This document shows, piece by piece, positions 16,199 through 24,615 of a DNA stretch of 64,000 bases (position 1 is the stretch's first letter; each line of letters starts with the position of its first letter). Position numbers and translations under genes: made by a program. The DNA comes from Alphaproteobacteria bacterium (GTDB lineage: Bacteria; Myxococcota_A; UBA796; UBA2385), in contig JACKEY010000005.1 of assembly GCA_020632755.1 (NCBI GenBank), positions 821,881 through 885,880 on the forward strand. Reading direction: 5' to 3'. A model generated the notes under the pieces. The model did not search any database. It was not told the DNA's origin and saw only the letters and a program-made list of their open reading frames with translations.

Positions 16199-17782
16199 CT
16201 ACCGCCCGTACTTCCAGGCGTCGATCTCGGTGAAGTAGTAGTACGGCGTGATGATGTTGCCGCGGACCTCGGTCCGCCAGGCGCTCTTCGTGTCGAGCTT
16301 CCACAGGAACAGGTAGGGCAGGTCTTCCGCGAGCTGCTGGTGCAGCTTGTGGTAGGCGTCCCGCGCCGCCGTGTCCGTGATCGCGGCGTCGTACTGGGCC
16401 AGGGTCTTGTCGACGTCGGCGTTGCTGTAGTTGAAGATGTTCAGCTTGCCGGCGTTGTCGCCGCGGCTGTGGAAGAGGTGGTTCACCTCTTCGTACAGGC
16501 CGAAGGACCACTTGCCGATGAGCAGGTCGTAGTCGGTGGCCGTGCCGGTCAGCACCTCGCGCTTCCACTCGTCCGCGGAGATCTTGAACTCCTGCCGGTC
16601 GAAGCCGATGGCGCCCAGCTGGTTGCCGACCTGGGACAGCAGGTCCGGGGCTTCGTTGTTCAGCGGGGTCAGCATGCCGATGCGCAGGCTGATCGGCTTG
16701 CCGGCGTGGTGCCAGCGACCGCCGACCTGCGACAGGCCGGCCTGCTCGAACAGGGCGCGGGACTTGGCCTTGTCGCTGCGCTCGACCGTGGCGACCGCCC
16801 GGTTGTAGTACGGGCTGCTCTGCACGAAGGGACCGCTGATGAACTCGCAGGGGCTGTTCTGCTCGCCGGGCTTCACGCCGATGGTGAACTGCCGCAGCTC
16901 GGTCCGGTCGATGGCCTGGTTCAGGCCCATGCGCACGCGGCGGTCGGCCAGCGCGCCCTTGTTCGTGTTCACCGCGATGAACCACCACGACCGCAGGTCG
17001 TAGGACTTCAGCGCGACCTCGTCGTTGCTGGACAGGTCCGGACGGTAGGGCGGCGACACGGCGATGATGCCCTGCACGCCGTTGTTGATGATGGTCTTGA
17101 CCTGGACCAGCGGGTCACCCGTGTCCTGCAGCTGCAGCTGGGCGATCTGCGGGGTGTGGTGCGCGTTGGCGAAGGCGTCGAACAGCGCGCCGCGCCGGCC
17201 GCGGCTGCCCTTCATCGGGCCCGTGCCGATCGGCCGGGCCGAGAACTCGAGGTCGGGGCTGATCGCGGTGCTGTCGAAGGCGTTCTGCGGCAGGATCGAG
17301 AAGCCCAGCCGCTCGCGCGGGTTGTGGAAGACCCGGTTGAACTTCACGACGGCGACGTTGGCGCCCGAGGTCTCGCAGCCGACCAGGAACTGCTTGTACT
17401 CCTGGGCCACCGGCGAGGGCGTCTCCGGGTCGAGCATGGCGTCGACCGTGAAGCACAGGTCCTTGCTGGTGAGCGGCTTGCCGTTGTGCCACTTGATGCC
17501 GGACTTGAGCGTGATCTCGACGGCCTTGCCCGAGTCCACCAGCTTCCAGCTCTGCACGACCCGGCTCTTGAGCTCGTTGGTCACCGCGTCGTGGAACCAC
17601 AGGCGGTCGAACACGAGCTCCTGGCTGCGGTAGTCGACCATCGCAGACGCGTAGAGCGGGTTCATCGAGGTGGGCAGGCTCTCCTCGAAGTACGCCAGGG
17701 TGGAGCCGGTGCCCAGGGTCGCCATGCCGAGCGCACCAGCACCCATCAGGGCGGCGGCGAGGGGGGCGTCACGAAGGGCCAT
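16199..17782 (-). CDS. Peptide ABC transporter substrate-binding protein (SBP family 5)
   Basis: 527 residues. The hydrophobic N-terminus (to about residue 28) is a signal peptide or anchor without a lipobox cysteine, unusual for a binding protein in a lipoprotein-rich genome. The body is family 5: 'LPTSMNPLYASAM' near the start, LKSGIKWHNGKPLTSKDLCF (the family signature), QAIDRTELRQF and SWWFIAVNT. These proteins bind oligopeptides, opines or nickel complexes in the periplasm. It precedes two permeases and two ATPases in the same operon. Confidence 0.9.
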   Translation of the reverse strand: MALRDAPLAAALMGAGALGMATLGTGSTLAYFEESLPTSMNPLYASAMVDYRSQELVFDRLWFHDAVTNELKSRVVQSWKLVDSGKAVEITLKSGIKWHNGKPLTSKDLCFTVDAMLDPETPSPVAQEYKQFLVGCETSGANVAVVKFNRVFHNPRERLGFSILPQNAFDSTAISPDLEFSARPIGTGPMKGSRGRRGALFDAFANAHHTPQIAQLQLQDTGDPLVQVKTIINNGVQGIIAVSPPYRPDLSSNDEVALKSYDLRSWWFIAVNTNKGALADRRVRMGLNQAIDRTELRQFTIGVKPGEQNSPCEFISGPFVQSSPYYNRAVATVERSDKAKSRALFEQAGLSQVGGRWHHAGKPISLRIGMLTPLNNEAPDLLSQVGNQLGAIGFDRQEFKISADEWKREVLTGTATDYDLLIGKWSFGLYEEVNHLFHSRGDNAGKLNIFNYSNADVDKTLAQYDAAITDTAARDAYHKLHQQLAEDLPYLFLWKLDTKSAWRTEVRGNIITPYYYFTEIDAWKYGR

Positions 17783-17851
17783 GGGGTTTCTCCTTGTCTG
17801 CAGCCGGGCGCCGTCGGGCGGCCGTGCCGAGCGCCCCGGAGGGCGAGAGCG

Positions 17852-19252
17852 TCAGTGGACCGGAGCCGCGGGGGCGGCGTTCCGGCTGAGGCGGATGTGG
17901 AGTGCGTCGAGAGGGTACCGCGCCGCTTGCACGGAGGGGTAGCTCTGGACGAGACGGTGGACGAGTTCCTGCGCACGCAGGGCGTTCTTGTTGCCCGCGT
18001 CCCAGGCGGCGACGGAGGCGATGAAGACCGGATCGGCGGCCGCCTGGACGGAGCGATCGAGGGCGTTGATGCGGAGCACGCCCGCGTCGCGGTACTGGCC
18101 TTCTGCGTCCGCGACCACCATGGCGGCGCGCAGCGCGCTGACCCGCGCGATCTGCCCGAAGGGCCCGTGGTAGGCCTGCTCGCCGCCGGACTTCGCTTCC
18201 ATCGCGGCTTCGAGCTGCTGGCCGAACCAGGCGGACTGGTCGAGCATCTTGTCGGGCACCACCTTGCCGTCGACGATGGCCGGGGCCACGACGGCAGCCA
18301 GGGGGCTCCGGTCCTTCCAGGCCGCGACCGCGGCCGCGCCGTCCTTGGACGCCGCCGCCAGGAAGGGCAGGTCCTCGGGGGCCATCAGGAAGCCGCCGAA
18401 CAGCCAGGCGTCGTCGACGGGGGTGTCGCTGGCCCCGGTGTGGGGCTCGGCCGGCAGGCGCCAGGGATCCAGCCACATGTCCATGATCGCGCCGTCATCG
18501 GGGGCGGCGGCGCGGGCGGCGGCTTCGTGCCACCGGGCCAGCAGCCACAACGAGCCCGGATCCGCAGCCTCGACCGCGCGGGCTTCGTCCGAGCGCTCGA
18601 CGAACCGGTAGTGCGGGAGCTCGCCCAGGTCCGGGCGCGTGCCGGGGCTCACCTCTCCGGGCGCGCCGGGCAGGTCGCCCAGGGACCCGTCGGGGGGCCA
18701 CGCGGCGCCGCCATCCAGCCAGGCGCGCCAGTCGGCCGCCGACGCCTGGAGCGTCGGCTCGCCGGCGCCTCCCAGCGCCGTCAGCGCCGTGCGAGCCGTG
18801 TCCAGGTCACCGGTCAGCGCACCGCCGACGGCCAGCAGGTAGTCGGCCTCGACTGGATCTTCGTCCACCCGCAGCTCGCCGTAGACGTGGCGGCTGCTGT
18901 GGGCCGCGAGCAGCGCCGCCTGGCGGTAGATCGCCGACAGCTCCAGGTGGGTACGGGCCAGCGCCCGGCTGGATGCCGGATCCCCGGCGAAGGCGGCCAG
19001 CGCCTGGCCGTGGTCGCGCTGGAACAGCGCCGCCCAGCCGGACTGGGCCTCGAAGGGTGCCCGGGCCGCGTCGTCCGACATGCGCACCGGCCAGGTCTTC
19101 GCGACCATGTCCGCCGACACGGCGGTGGTCCCGGACTCCACGGCGGGGCTCTCGCCGCTGCCCTCGTCCCCGCCGATGCAGCCGGGGCCGATGGACAGGA
19201 ACAGGGCGCCCAGCAGGGCCAGCGTGGAGATCGATCGTCGCAGGGTCGTCAT
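17852..19252 (-). CDS. Lipoprotein of unknown function in the peptide-transporter run
   Basis: 466 residues. The ATG at 19252 overlaps the stop of the TolA-like gene (ATGA). A signal peptide ends in SIGPGC, a weak but usable lipobox. The remainder is Ala-rich and helical; segments such as ALARTHLELSAIYRQAALLA, YLLAVGGALTGDLDTARTAL and LRAQELVHRLVQSYPS look like degenerate TPR repeats. No catalytic motif. Situated 69 bp upstream of the binding protein and coupled to the TolA-like protein, it probably works in the same envelope process. Confidence 0.6.
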   Translation of the reverse strand: MTTLRRSISTLALLGALFLSIGPGCIGGDEGSGESPAVESGTTAVSADMVAKTWPVRMSDDAARAPFEAQSGWAALFQRDHGQALAAFAGDPASSRALARTHLELSAIYRQAALLAAHSSRHVYGELRVDEDPVEADYLLAVGGALTGDLDTARTALTALGGAGEPTLQASAADWRAWLDGGAAWPPDGSLGDLPGAPGEVSPGTRPDLGELPHYRFVERSDEARAVEAADPGSLWLLARWHEAAARAAAPDDGAIMDMWLDPWRLPAEPHTGASDTPVDDAWLFGGFLMAPEDLPFLAAASKDGAAAVAAWKDRSPLAAVVAPAIVDGKVVPDKMLDQSAWFGQQLEAAMEAKSGGEQAYHGPFGQIARVSALRAAMVVADAEGQYRDAGVLRINALDRSVQAAADPVFIASVAAWDAGNKNALRAQELVHRLVQSYPSVQAARYPLDALHIRLSRNAAPAAPVH

Positions 19253-20811
19253 CCGCCGCAGAACTCGCGGTTGCCGGCCGCCGACACGCACAGCGCCATG
19301 GCTGCGCTGGTGTCCTGGCCCGACGCCTTCGCGTAGTCCAGCCACTCGCGGCTGTAGTCCTTGGTCTGGCCGCGGTAGCGCTCGGCCTTCTGCTCGTTCT
19401 CGGGGCTGCGGTCGTCGACCAGCGACTTCTCGGAGTCCTGCCAGAGCGCGTTCGCCGCCTGGGCGCGCAGCTTGTACAGGCCGTTGACGTTCTTCGTGTA
19501 CGCCGGGCCCGACCACTGCTGCTTGTTCTCGAGGGCGTAGTCCGACCAGCGGATCACGCCGTGCGCCCGGCCCGCACCGCCGCGCGACAGGTACAGCGCG
19601 TACTTGAAGCACAGGTTCGGGTCCGAGCGGTCGATGTCCTCGAGGTGCCGCTTCATCAGCTTCTCCCAGCCCGCGTTGTCGCGGCGGGCCTCGGCGTCGG
19701 CGATGAGCACGCGGCTGATCTTGTCCTTGGAGGTCTGGCTGCCGGACTGGGCCAGGCTGCCCTCCAGGCAGTCCCGCACGCCCTTGCCGAGCTGGCCCAT
19801 CATCGCGGGCACCTCGAGGGCCACCAGGTCGTCGCAGCTCGCCGACGCGGCGGCGGTCGGCGGCGGGGTCGTCGCGCCGGGGTCGGCCATGGCGACGGGT
19901 TCCTTGTCGGCCTGGGCAGCGGCGGCGGCCGCAGACGCGGCGGCAGCGTCGGCTTCCGCCTTCTTGCGCGCCGCGTCTTCGGCGGCGCGACGGGCGGCCT
20001 CCTCTTCTGCGCGCTTGCGGGCCTCCTCCTCGGCGGCCTTGCGGGCGGCATCGGCCTCGGCACGCTTCTTCGCTTCTTCCTCGGCCCGCTTCTTCGCCTC
20101 GGCCTCGGCGGCCTTGCGGGCGGCCTCGGCCTCGGCCTTCTTGCGGGCCTCTTCGTCGGCACGGCGCGCGGCTTCTTCGGCGGCCTTGCGGGCCTCGTCG
20201 GCCTTCTTGCGCGCGGCCTCGCGGGCGGCGGCATCGGCGGCGGCAGACGCGGCGGCTTCGGCCTCGCGCTGGGCGCGGGCGGCGGCTTCGGCCTCGCGAC
20301 GGGCGGCCTGTTCTGCGGCGGCGCGCTCGTCGGCTTCGCGGCGGGCGGCCTCCTGGGCGGCGGCCGCCTCGCGCGACGCGGCCTCGGCGGCGGCAGCGGC
20401 GGCGTCCTGCTCGCGGGTGGCGGCAGCGGCCTCGGCACGGGCCTGGGCGGCGATGTCCACCTCGGCCACGGCATCGCCGTCGTCCCCGCCAGCGTCCGCG
20501 CCGGCGCCTCCGCCCTCCATCTCGCCGGTGTACTCGGACAGGGGCGTGAAGGGCGACAGCGCGGGCAGCGCGTCGAAGTCGAAGAAGCCGATGCGCATGT
20601 CGGAAGGATGGGGGCGCCCCGCACCGTCGAGCACCATGCCGGGGCTCACCGGCGCGCCGCCCACGATGCAGCCGGCCCAGCCGTCCTGGCAGGGCAGACC
20701 GGGGAAGGCGGCCTCGAAGTCGCCCCAGGACTGGGCGACGGCCACGCCCGCCAGGCCCAACAGGGCGGCGGAGAGGCCGAGGGGGAGCAGCTTGTCGAGC
20801 TTGGACCGCAT
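19249..20811 (-). CDS. TolA-like coiled-coil periplasmic protein
   Basis: 520 residues. A signal peptide or anchor ends near AVAQS (residue 27). Residues 28-110 form a small domain with a Cys pair (LPCQDGWAGC). Residues about 120-310 are an uninterrupted Ala/Glu/Lys/Arg helix with repeated units such as RKKAEAEAARKAAEAEAKKR, as in TolA domain II, long enough to span the periplasm. Residues 330-520 form a helical, TPR/Sel1-like C-terminal domain with several cysteines. It lacks a recognisable TolA domain III. Coupled by a 4-bp overlap to the following lipoprotein. A load-bearing or bridging role is inferred. Confidence 0.65.
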   Translation of the reverse strand: MRSKLDKLLPLGLSAALLGLAGVAVAQSWGDFEAAFPGLPCQDGWAGCIVGGAPVSPGMVLDGAGRPHPSDMRIGFFDFDALPALSPFTPLSEYTGEMEGGGAGADAGGDDGDAVAEVDIAAQARAEAAAATREQDAAAAAAEAASREAAAAQEAARREADERAAAEQAARREAEAAARAQREAEAAASAAADAAAREAARKKADEARKAAEEAARRADEEARKKAEAEAARKAAEAEAKKRAEEEAKKRAEADAARKAAEEEARKRAEEEAARRAAEDAARKKAEADAAAASAAAAAAQADKEPVAMADPGATTPPPTAAASASCDDLVALEVPAMMGQLGKGVRDCLEGSLAQSGSQTSKDKISRVLIADAEARRDNAGWEKLMKRHLEDIDRSDPNLCFKYALYLSRGGAGRAHGVIRWSDYALENKQQWSGPAYTKNVNGLYKLRAQAANALWQDSEKSLVDDRSPENEQKAERYRGQTKDYSREWLDYAKASGQDTSAAMALCVSAAGNREFCGG

Positions 20812-20857
20812 GGTCTGGGACTCCGTCGAGGGGTCCGGGAGCGTCGCTCCCGAGGGT

Positions 20858-21313
20858 TCAGTTGGCCGGCCCGGTGCCGCCGGTCTCGCGAGGCTTGTCG
20901 CGGCCGAACTGGATGAGGGGCTCGTCGATGTCCGCGTCGTCGATGACGAGCTCCTGGAGGGTGACCTCCAGGTTGTTCTTGCGCTTGCGGACGTCGTACT
21001 GGATGACCTGCGTGACGTAGCCGGCCGCGCTGATCTCGAACTGGATGCTCATGCCGGGCACGAAGATGAGCTCGCTGCCATCGGGCATGTAGAGCTTGCT
21101 GTCCTCCCACGAGCCGGTGAGCGAGTTCACGCGGTGGCGGTCGGCTTCGTCCGGGTGGCGGATGACGGCGGTCGGGATCGACTCGCCGGCCACGTCGAGG
21201 ACCGTGACCTTGACGATGACGCCTTCGTCGTAGGTCTTCTTGGCCGCCGCAGGCGCGCTGTGCGCGAGGCCGGCGACGAGGGCAAGGGTCGGGATGAGAT
21301 CGCGGGCACGCAT
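20858..21313 (-). CDS. Small exported beta-sandwich protein (unknown)
   Basis: 151 residues from ATG at 21313. Signal peptide to about residue 24 (SAPAAA). The mature part has the rhythm of a carboxypeptidase-regulatory or Ig-like beta-sandwich: IVKVTVLDVAGESIPTAVIR, then FVPGMSIQFEISAAGY and NNLEVTLQEL. It starts 4 bp after the TPR lipoprotein and ends 46 bp before the TolA-like gene. I do not recognise a named family. Its charged C-terminal tail (DKPRETGG) looks unstructured. Confidence 0.6.
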   Translation of the reverse strand: MRARDLIPTLALVAGLAHSAPAAAKKTYDEGVIVKVTVLDVAGESIPTAVIRHPDEADRHRVNSLTGSWEDSKLYMPDGSELIFVPGMSIQFEISAAGYVTQVIQYDVRKRKNNLEVTLQELVIDDADIDEPLIQFGRDKPRETGGTGPAN

Positions 21314-21317
21314 GGGC

Positions 21318-22343
21318 TCAGCCTCCGGCTTCGAGGAACTGCCCGAGCGCACCGCCAGGGGACGACTCCTGGGCGGCGCCGCGGTCCCCTGTCTCGAGGA
21401 GCGCCCGGGCGGCGGCATTCGAGATGTAGGGACCCGCGAGCTTGCGGGCGGCGTCCGGGTCGGTCTCGGCGATGAGCCAGGCACCCGTGGCCCGGGCGTC
21501 GGCCACACCGTCGGCCGGCGCGTTGCCTTCCAGGCCCGACAGGGTGCGCACGCAGGTCGTGCTGTCCCCGTCGGCGCAGGCGATGAGGCCCATGGTGGCC
21601 ACCTTGCGCCACTGCTGGCCTTCGGGGGCGAAGATGAGCGAGTCCAGCAGCCCGCGGGCCACCTGGGTCTCGCGCACGCTGGCGGCCCGACCGGCCCACA
21701 ACAGCGTCTGCTCCTCGCGCCCGTCGAAGGACTCGGGCAGGTTGACGATCAGCTCCTCGACCGAGCGCACGGCGATCTTCCGCTCGCCCAGCGCCCACAG
21801 GGCCTGGGCTTCCGAGAGGCCGGCCACGATGGGCTCGTCGTCCGACAGCAGGTCGAGGTACTGGTCGGCCACGCCGGCGATGTCGCCGCCGCCGGCCCGC
21901 GCCTGCTCGAGCAGGCCCTGGGCTTCTTCGCGCTCGCCGTCGGCCAGCGCCACCTCGGCCGCGAGCAGCTGTCCCGCGGGCATGCCGCTGGCGACGCCGT
22001 GGGTCTTCACCGACTCGAGATCACCTGCGTCGAGGGCGACCAGCGCCCGGCGCAGCTTCACCTCGCCGATGCGATCGCCCGCGCCGGCTTCGGCGTCGGC
22101 CAGGAACCGGTCGGCCGCGCCGGCGTTGCCGCGCTGCAGCGCCATGAAGGCGGCGCCGGTGGCGACATCGACGTTGTCGGCGTGTTCCGCCGCAGCGGCG
22201 CTGTAGTCGGCGTCGGCGCCCGGAAGGTCGCCGGCCTTGAGCTTCTGCTCGGCAGCGGTCGCGGCTTCCTGACCGCCGTCGCCGAGCAGGAAGCATCCCG
22301 TCAGCAGCGCGGGGACCGCGAGACCCAGGGAGAAAGGCGTCAT
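21318..22343 (-). CDS. TPR-repeat lipoprotein
   Basis: 341 residues. Signal peptide with lipobox LLTGC. From residue about 25 there are consecutive tetratricopeptide-like helix pairs: EQKLKAGDLPGADADYSAAA, AFMALQRGNAGAADRFLADA, LRRALVALDAGDLESV, VALADGEREEAQGLLEQARA. TPR lipoproteins usually act as assembly or scaffold factors in the periplasm. It is the first gene of the eleven-gene minus-strand run, so the operon promoter should lie in the 334 bp upstream. Confidence 0.75.
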   Translation of the reverse strand: MTPFSLGLAVPALLTGCFLLGDGGQEAATAAEQKLKAGDLPGADADYSAAAAEHADNVDVATGAAFMALQRGNAGAADRFLADAEAGAGDRIGEVKLRRALVALDAGDLESVKTHGVASGMPAGQLLAAEVALADGEREEAQGLLEQARAGGGDIAGVADQYLDLLSDDEPIVAGLSEAQALWALGERKIAVRSVEELIVNLPESFDGREEQTLLWAGRAASVRETQVARGLLDSLIFAPEGQQWRKVATMGLIACADGDSTTCVRTLSGLEGNAPADGVADARATGAWLIAETDPDAARKLAGPYISNAAARALLETGDRGAAQESSPGGALGQFLEAGG

Positions 22344-22677
22344 GTGTGCCTCGGAAGGTCCGGGGGAGGAGGGGTTCCCGGAGGAGGAAGGCGCCGCGAG
22401 AGCGACCGCGGGCGGGCCCCGCCGGGGTGCCGACGGGGATCAAACCACAGCGGTTTAAAGCACAGCCAGCCCCCGAGGTGCAAGGGTGGCCACCGTGGTG
22501 GGCGGGGGCCGACGGCGGTGGCCGCGCAGGGCGCCGACGACCGGCGCACCGCCCCTGGACCCGCACCCCACCGTCCTGGTTCCCCGGTCGTGCTATCGTC
22601 CCCCCTCCCGGCCACCGGACGGCCCCCGGGGACACCGGATCGACCGGCCGCCGGCTTGCAGAAGGAAGCGCGCGCGC
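22344..22677. promoter_or_regulatory. Divergent intergenic region between TPR lipoprotein and kinase
   Basis: 334 bp without a credible gene. It carries a short A/T-rich dyad AAACC-ACAGC-GGTTT (22442-22456) followed by the palindrome TTTAAA (22454-22459), conspicuous in this GC-rich sequence, and a TATCGT hexamer (22594-22599) that would start a kinase transcript with a leader of about 70 nt. Both flanking transcription units probably begin here. The dyad could be an operator. Confidence 0.45.
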
Positions 22678-24570
22678 ATGCAGAGCACTCCCCGCGGTGA
22701 ACAGCTCCGCGCCCCGGGCGGGCACGCCCGGACGGACGGGGATCGCCTGGAGATCACGTTGCTCCAGGAACGCAGCGCGGGCACCTTCGCCCGGGTGTAC
22801 CTGGCCGAGGCCCGCGGTGGCGGCGGGCTGTCACGAGTGGTCGCCGTCAAGGTCATCAAGGAGCAGTGGTCCGAGAGCGCCGAGATCCTGACGCGCACCC
22901 GCGACGAGGCCCGGCTGCTGTCCCGCCTGCAGCACAAGAACATCCTGCGGGTCGAGGCCCTGGCCCAGGTCGACGGCCAGCCCGCCATCGTGATGGAGTT
23001 CGTCGACGGCATCGACCTGCAGCAGCTCGTCGAGCACATGGGCAAGTCGGGCCGACGGATCCCGCGGCGAGCCCTGTACAAGATCCTGCAGGACACGACG
23101 AGCGCGCTGGAAGCCGCCTGGGAAGGCGTGCCGCTCAACATGAGCGGGCCCCTGCGGGTCGTGCACCGCGACCTGAAGCCCAGCAACATCATGGTCAGCC
23201 GCCAGGCCGAGGTGAAGGTGCTGGACTTCGGCACCGCCCGGTTCGACTTCGCCGAGCGCCAGGCCCGCACCGGCGCCATGCGCTTCGGCAGCCTGAAGTA
23301 CATGTCGCCCGAGCGTCGCCAGGGCGACCGCGGCGACCACGCCAGCGACGTCTACGCCTTGGGCCTGGTCGCCATCGAGCTGCTGCGCGGCGAGCTGCTG
23401 CCCGTGCTGCCCGTCGACGCCCACGAACACGACGGCCTGCTCACCGACGTCATCCAGCGACTCGACGACCTGGGGCTGCCCGACGAACGCTGGGACGACG
23501 CCCTGCGCCAGACCCTGGCCGGCATGGTCGGCGCCGATCCCGCCCGCCGCCTGCACGCCAGTCAGCTGGTTCCGCTGTTCCGCAGCTTCGCCGACGCCGC
23601 GACCGGCGAGTCGCTGGACGCCTTCTCGGCCGGCACCATCGCCGACCTGACCCAGCACGTCTACGGCGGTCGCCCCGAAGGCGAGCTGTCCGGGTCGCGG
23701 GTGTTCATGGCGCTCACGACCAGCGCCGACGGCCCGCCGCCCAGCACCGACACGGGCACCCGCCCGCGCGAAGACGCCCCGGCCGGCCACGACGAGCTTC
23801 CGGAAGACCCGGGCTGGGGCGACGTCGACCGCCCGACCCAGGTGTCGGTGTCGATCACCGACCAGGATCGTCCCACCCAGTCCATCGACGCCGACGAGTT
23901 CGAGCGCCCGACCGAGGTCGGCGGCCTGCCCCCGGCCCGCACCGACGGCGGCACGCCGCTGCCGGTCCATGCCGCGCCGCCCGCGGGTTTCCCGGTCCAC
24001 GACTCGACCACGCGCAGCCGCACCGCGGTCGCCACCGGTCCGGTGGCCGCGCCGGCCCGCGCCGCCACCCCTCCGGCCAAGGCGCCGCGGTCCGAGCTGA
24101 TGACGGGCATCATCGCGGGCGCCGTCGTCTTCGTGCTCGGCGGGGTGCTGATCGCCTTCGCCGCGTCGGCGCTCGGCATGTGGTGGTACTTCGGCGGCGG
24201 CGGCAGCCCGACGGCCAGCAGCCCCAGCGCCCCGGTCGTCGACCTGGGACTGGCCGAAGCCGCCGGGGACACGCCCACCGCCAGCACGGCCGGCGGGGGC
24301 GACACGGTGGCCCTGACCCTTGCGTCCGACGACGACATGCTGCAGTGGCTGGCGATCGAAGACGACGCCGGCGCCCGGCTGTTCAAGGGCGAGCCCGGCG
24401 GCACGGCGGATCTGCCGGCGGGCGACTACCAGCTGGTGGCCAAGGTCCGGGCCCGCTCCAAGGCCCAGGCGCCGCTGTCCCTCGACGGTCCGCTGCAGCT
24501 GCGCTGTGCCAGCGCCGACGACGGCGAAGTGCACTGCACCGGCGACCGCGACCTGGTGCTGAAGCCCTGA
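22678..24570 (+). CDS. Membrane-bound Ser/Thr protein kinase
   Basis: 630 residues; ATG at 22678 with GAAGGA ten nt upstream. Kinase domain about 22-310: VAIK-type lysine K58 (VAVKVIK), Glu77, HRDLKPSN with H163-D165-N170, DFG at 183-185, and the APE-equivalent SPE. The glycine loop is unusual (ERSAGTFARVY), with few glycines. Residues 390-480 are a Pro/Thr-rich linker containing three 'RPTQ/RPTE' motifs, possible autophosphorylation or FHA-docking sites. A single membrane helix (about 485-510) is followed by a roughly 110-residue extracytoplasmic domain, possibly a sensor. Faces a second kinase convergently. Confidence 0.9.
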   Translation: MQSTPRGEQLRAPGGHARTDGDRLEITLLQERSAGTFARVYLAEARGGGGLSRVVAVKVIKEQWSESAEILTRTRDEARLLSRLQHKNILRVEALAQVDGQPAIVMEFVDGIDLQQLVEHMGKSGRRIPRRALYKILQDTTSALEAAWEGVPLNMSGPLRVVHRDLKPSNIMVSRQAEVKVLDFGTARFDFAERQARTGAMRFGSLKYMSPERRQGDRGDHASDVYALGLVAIELLRGELLPVLPVDAHEHDGLLTDVIQRLDDLGLPDERWDDALRQTLAGMVGADPARRLHASQLVPLFRSFADAATGESLDAFSAGTIADLTQHVYGGRPEGELSGSRVFMALTTSADGPPPSTDTGTRPREDAPAGHDELPEDPGWGDVDRPTQVSVSITDQDRPTQSIDADEFERPTEVGGLPPARTDGGTPLPVHAAPPAGFPVHDSTTRSRTAVATGPVAAPARAATPPAKAPRSELMTGIIAGAVVFVLGGVLIAFAASALGMWWYFGGGGSPTASSPSAPVVDLGLAEAAGDTPTASTAGGGDTVALTLASDDDMLQWLAIEDDAGARLFKGEPGGTADLPAGDYQLVAKVRARSKAQAPLSLDGPLQLRCASADDGEVHCTGDRDLVLKP

Positions 24571-24615
24571 CGCGGCCGCGAGACCGGGGCCCCGTCCGCA
24601 CCGCGCCCGGCCCGA

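Noticed and set aside
15227..19336. A 1369-residue open frame on the plus strand
   Set aside because: Lies opposite the peptide transporter genes, which carry strong family motifs. Shadow frame from third-position GC bias.
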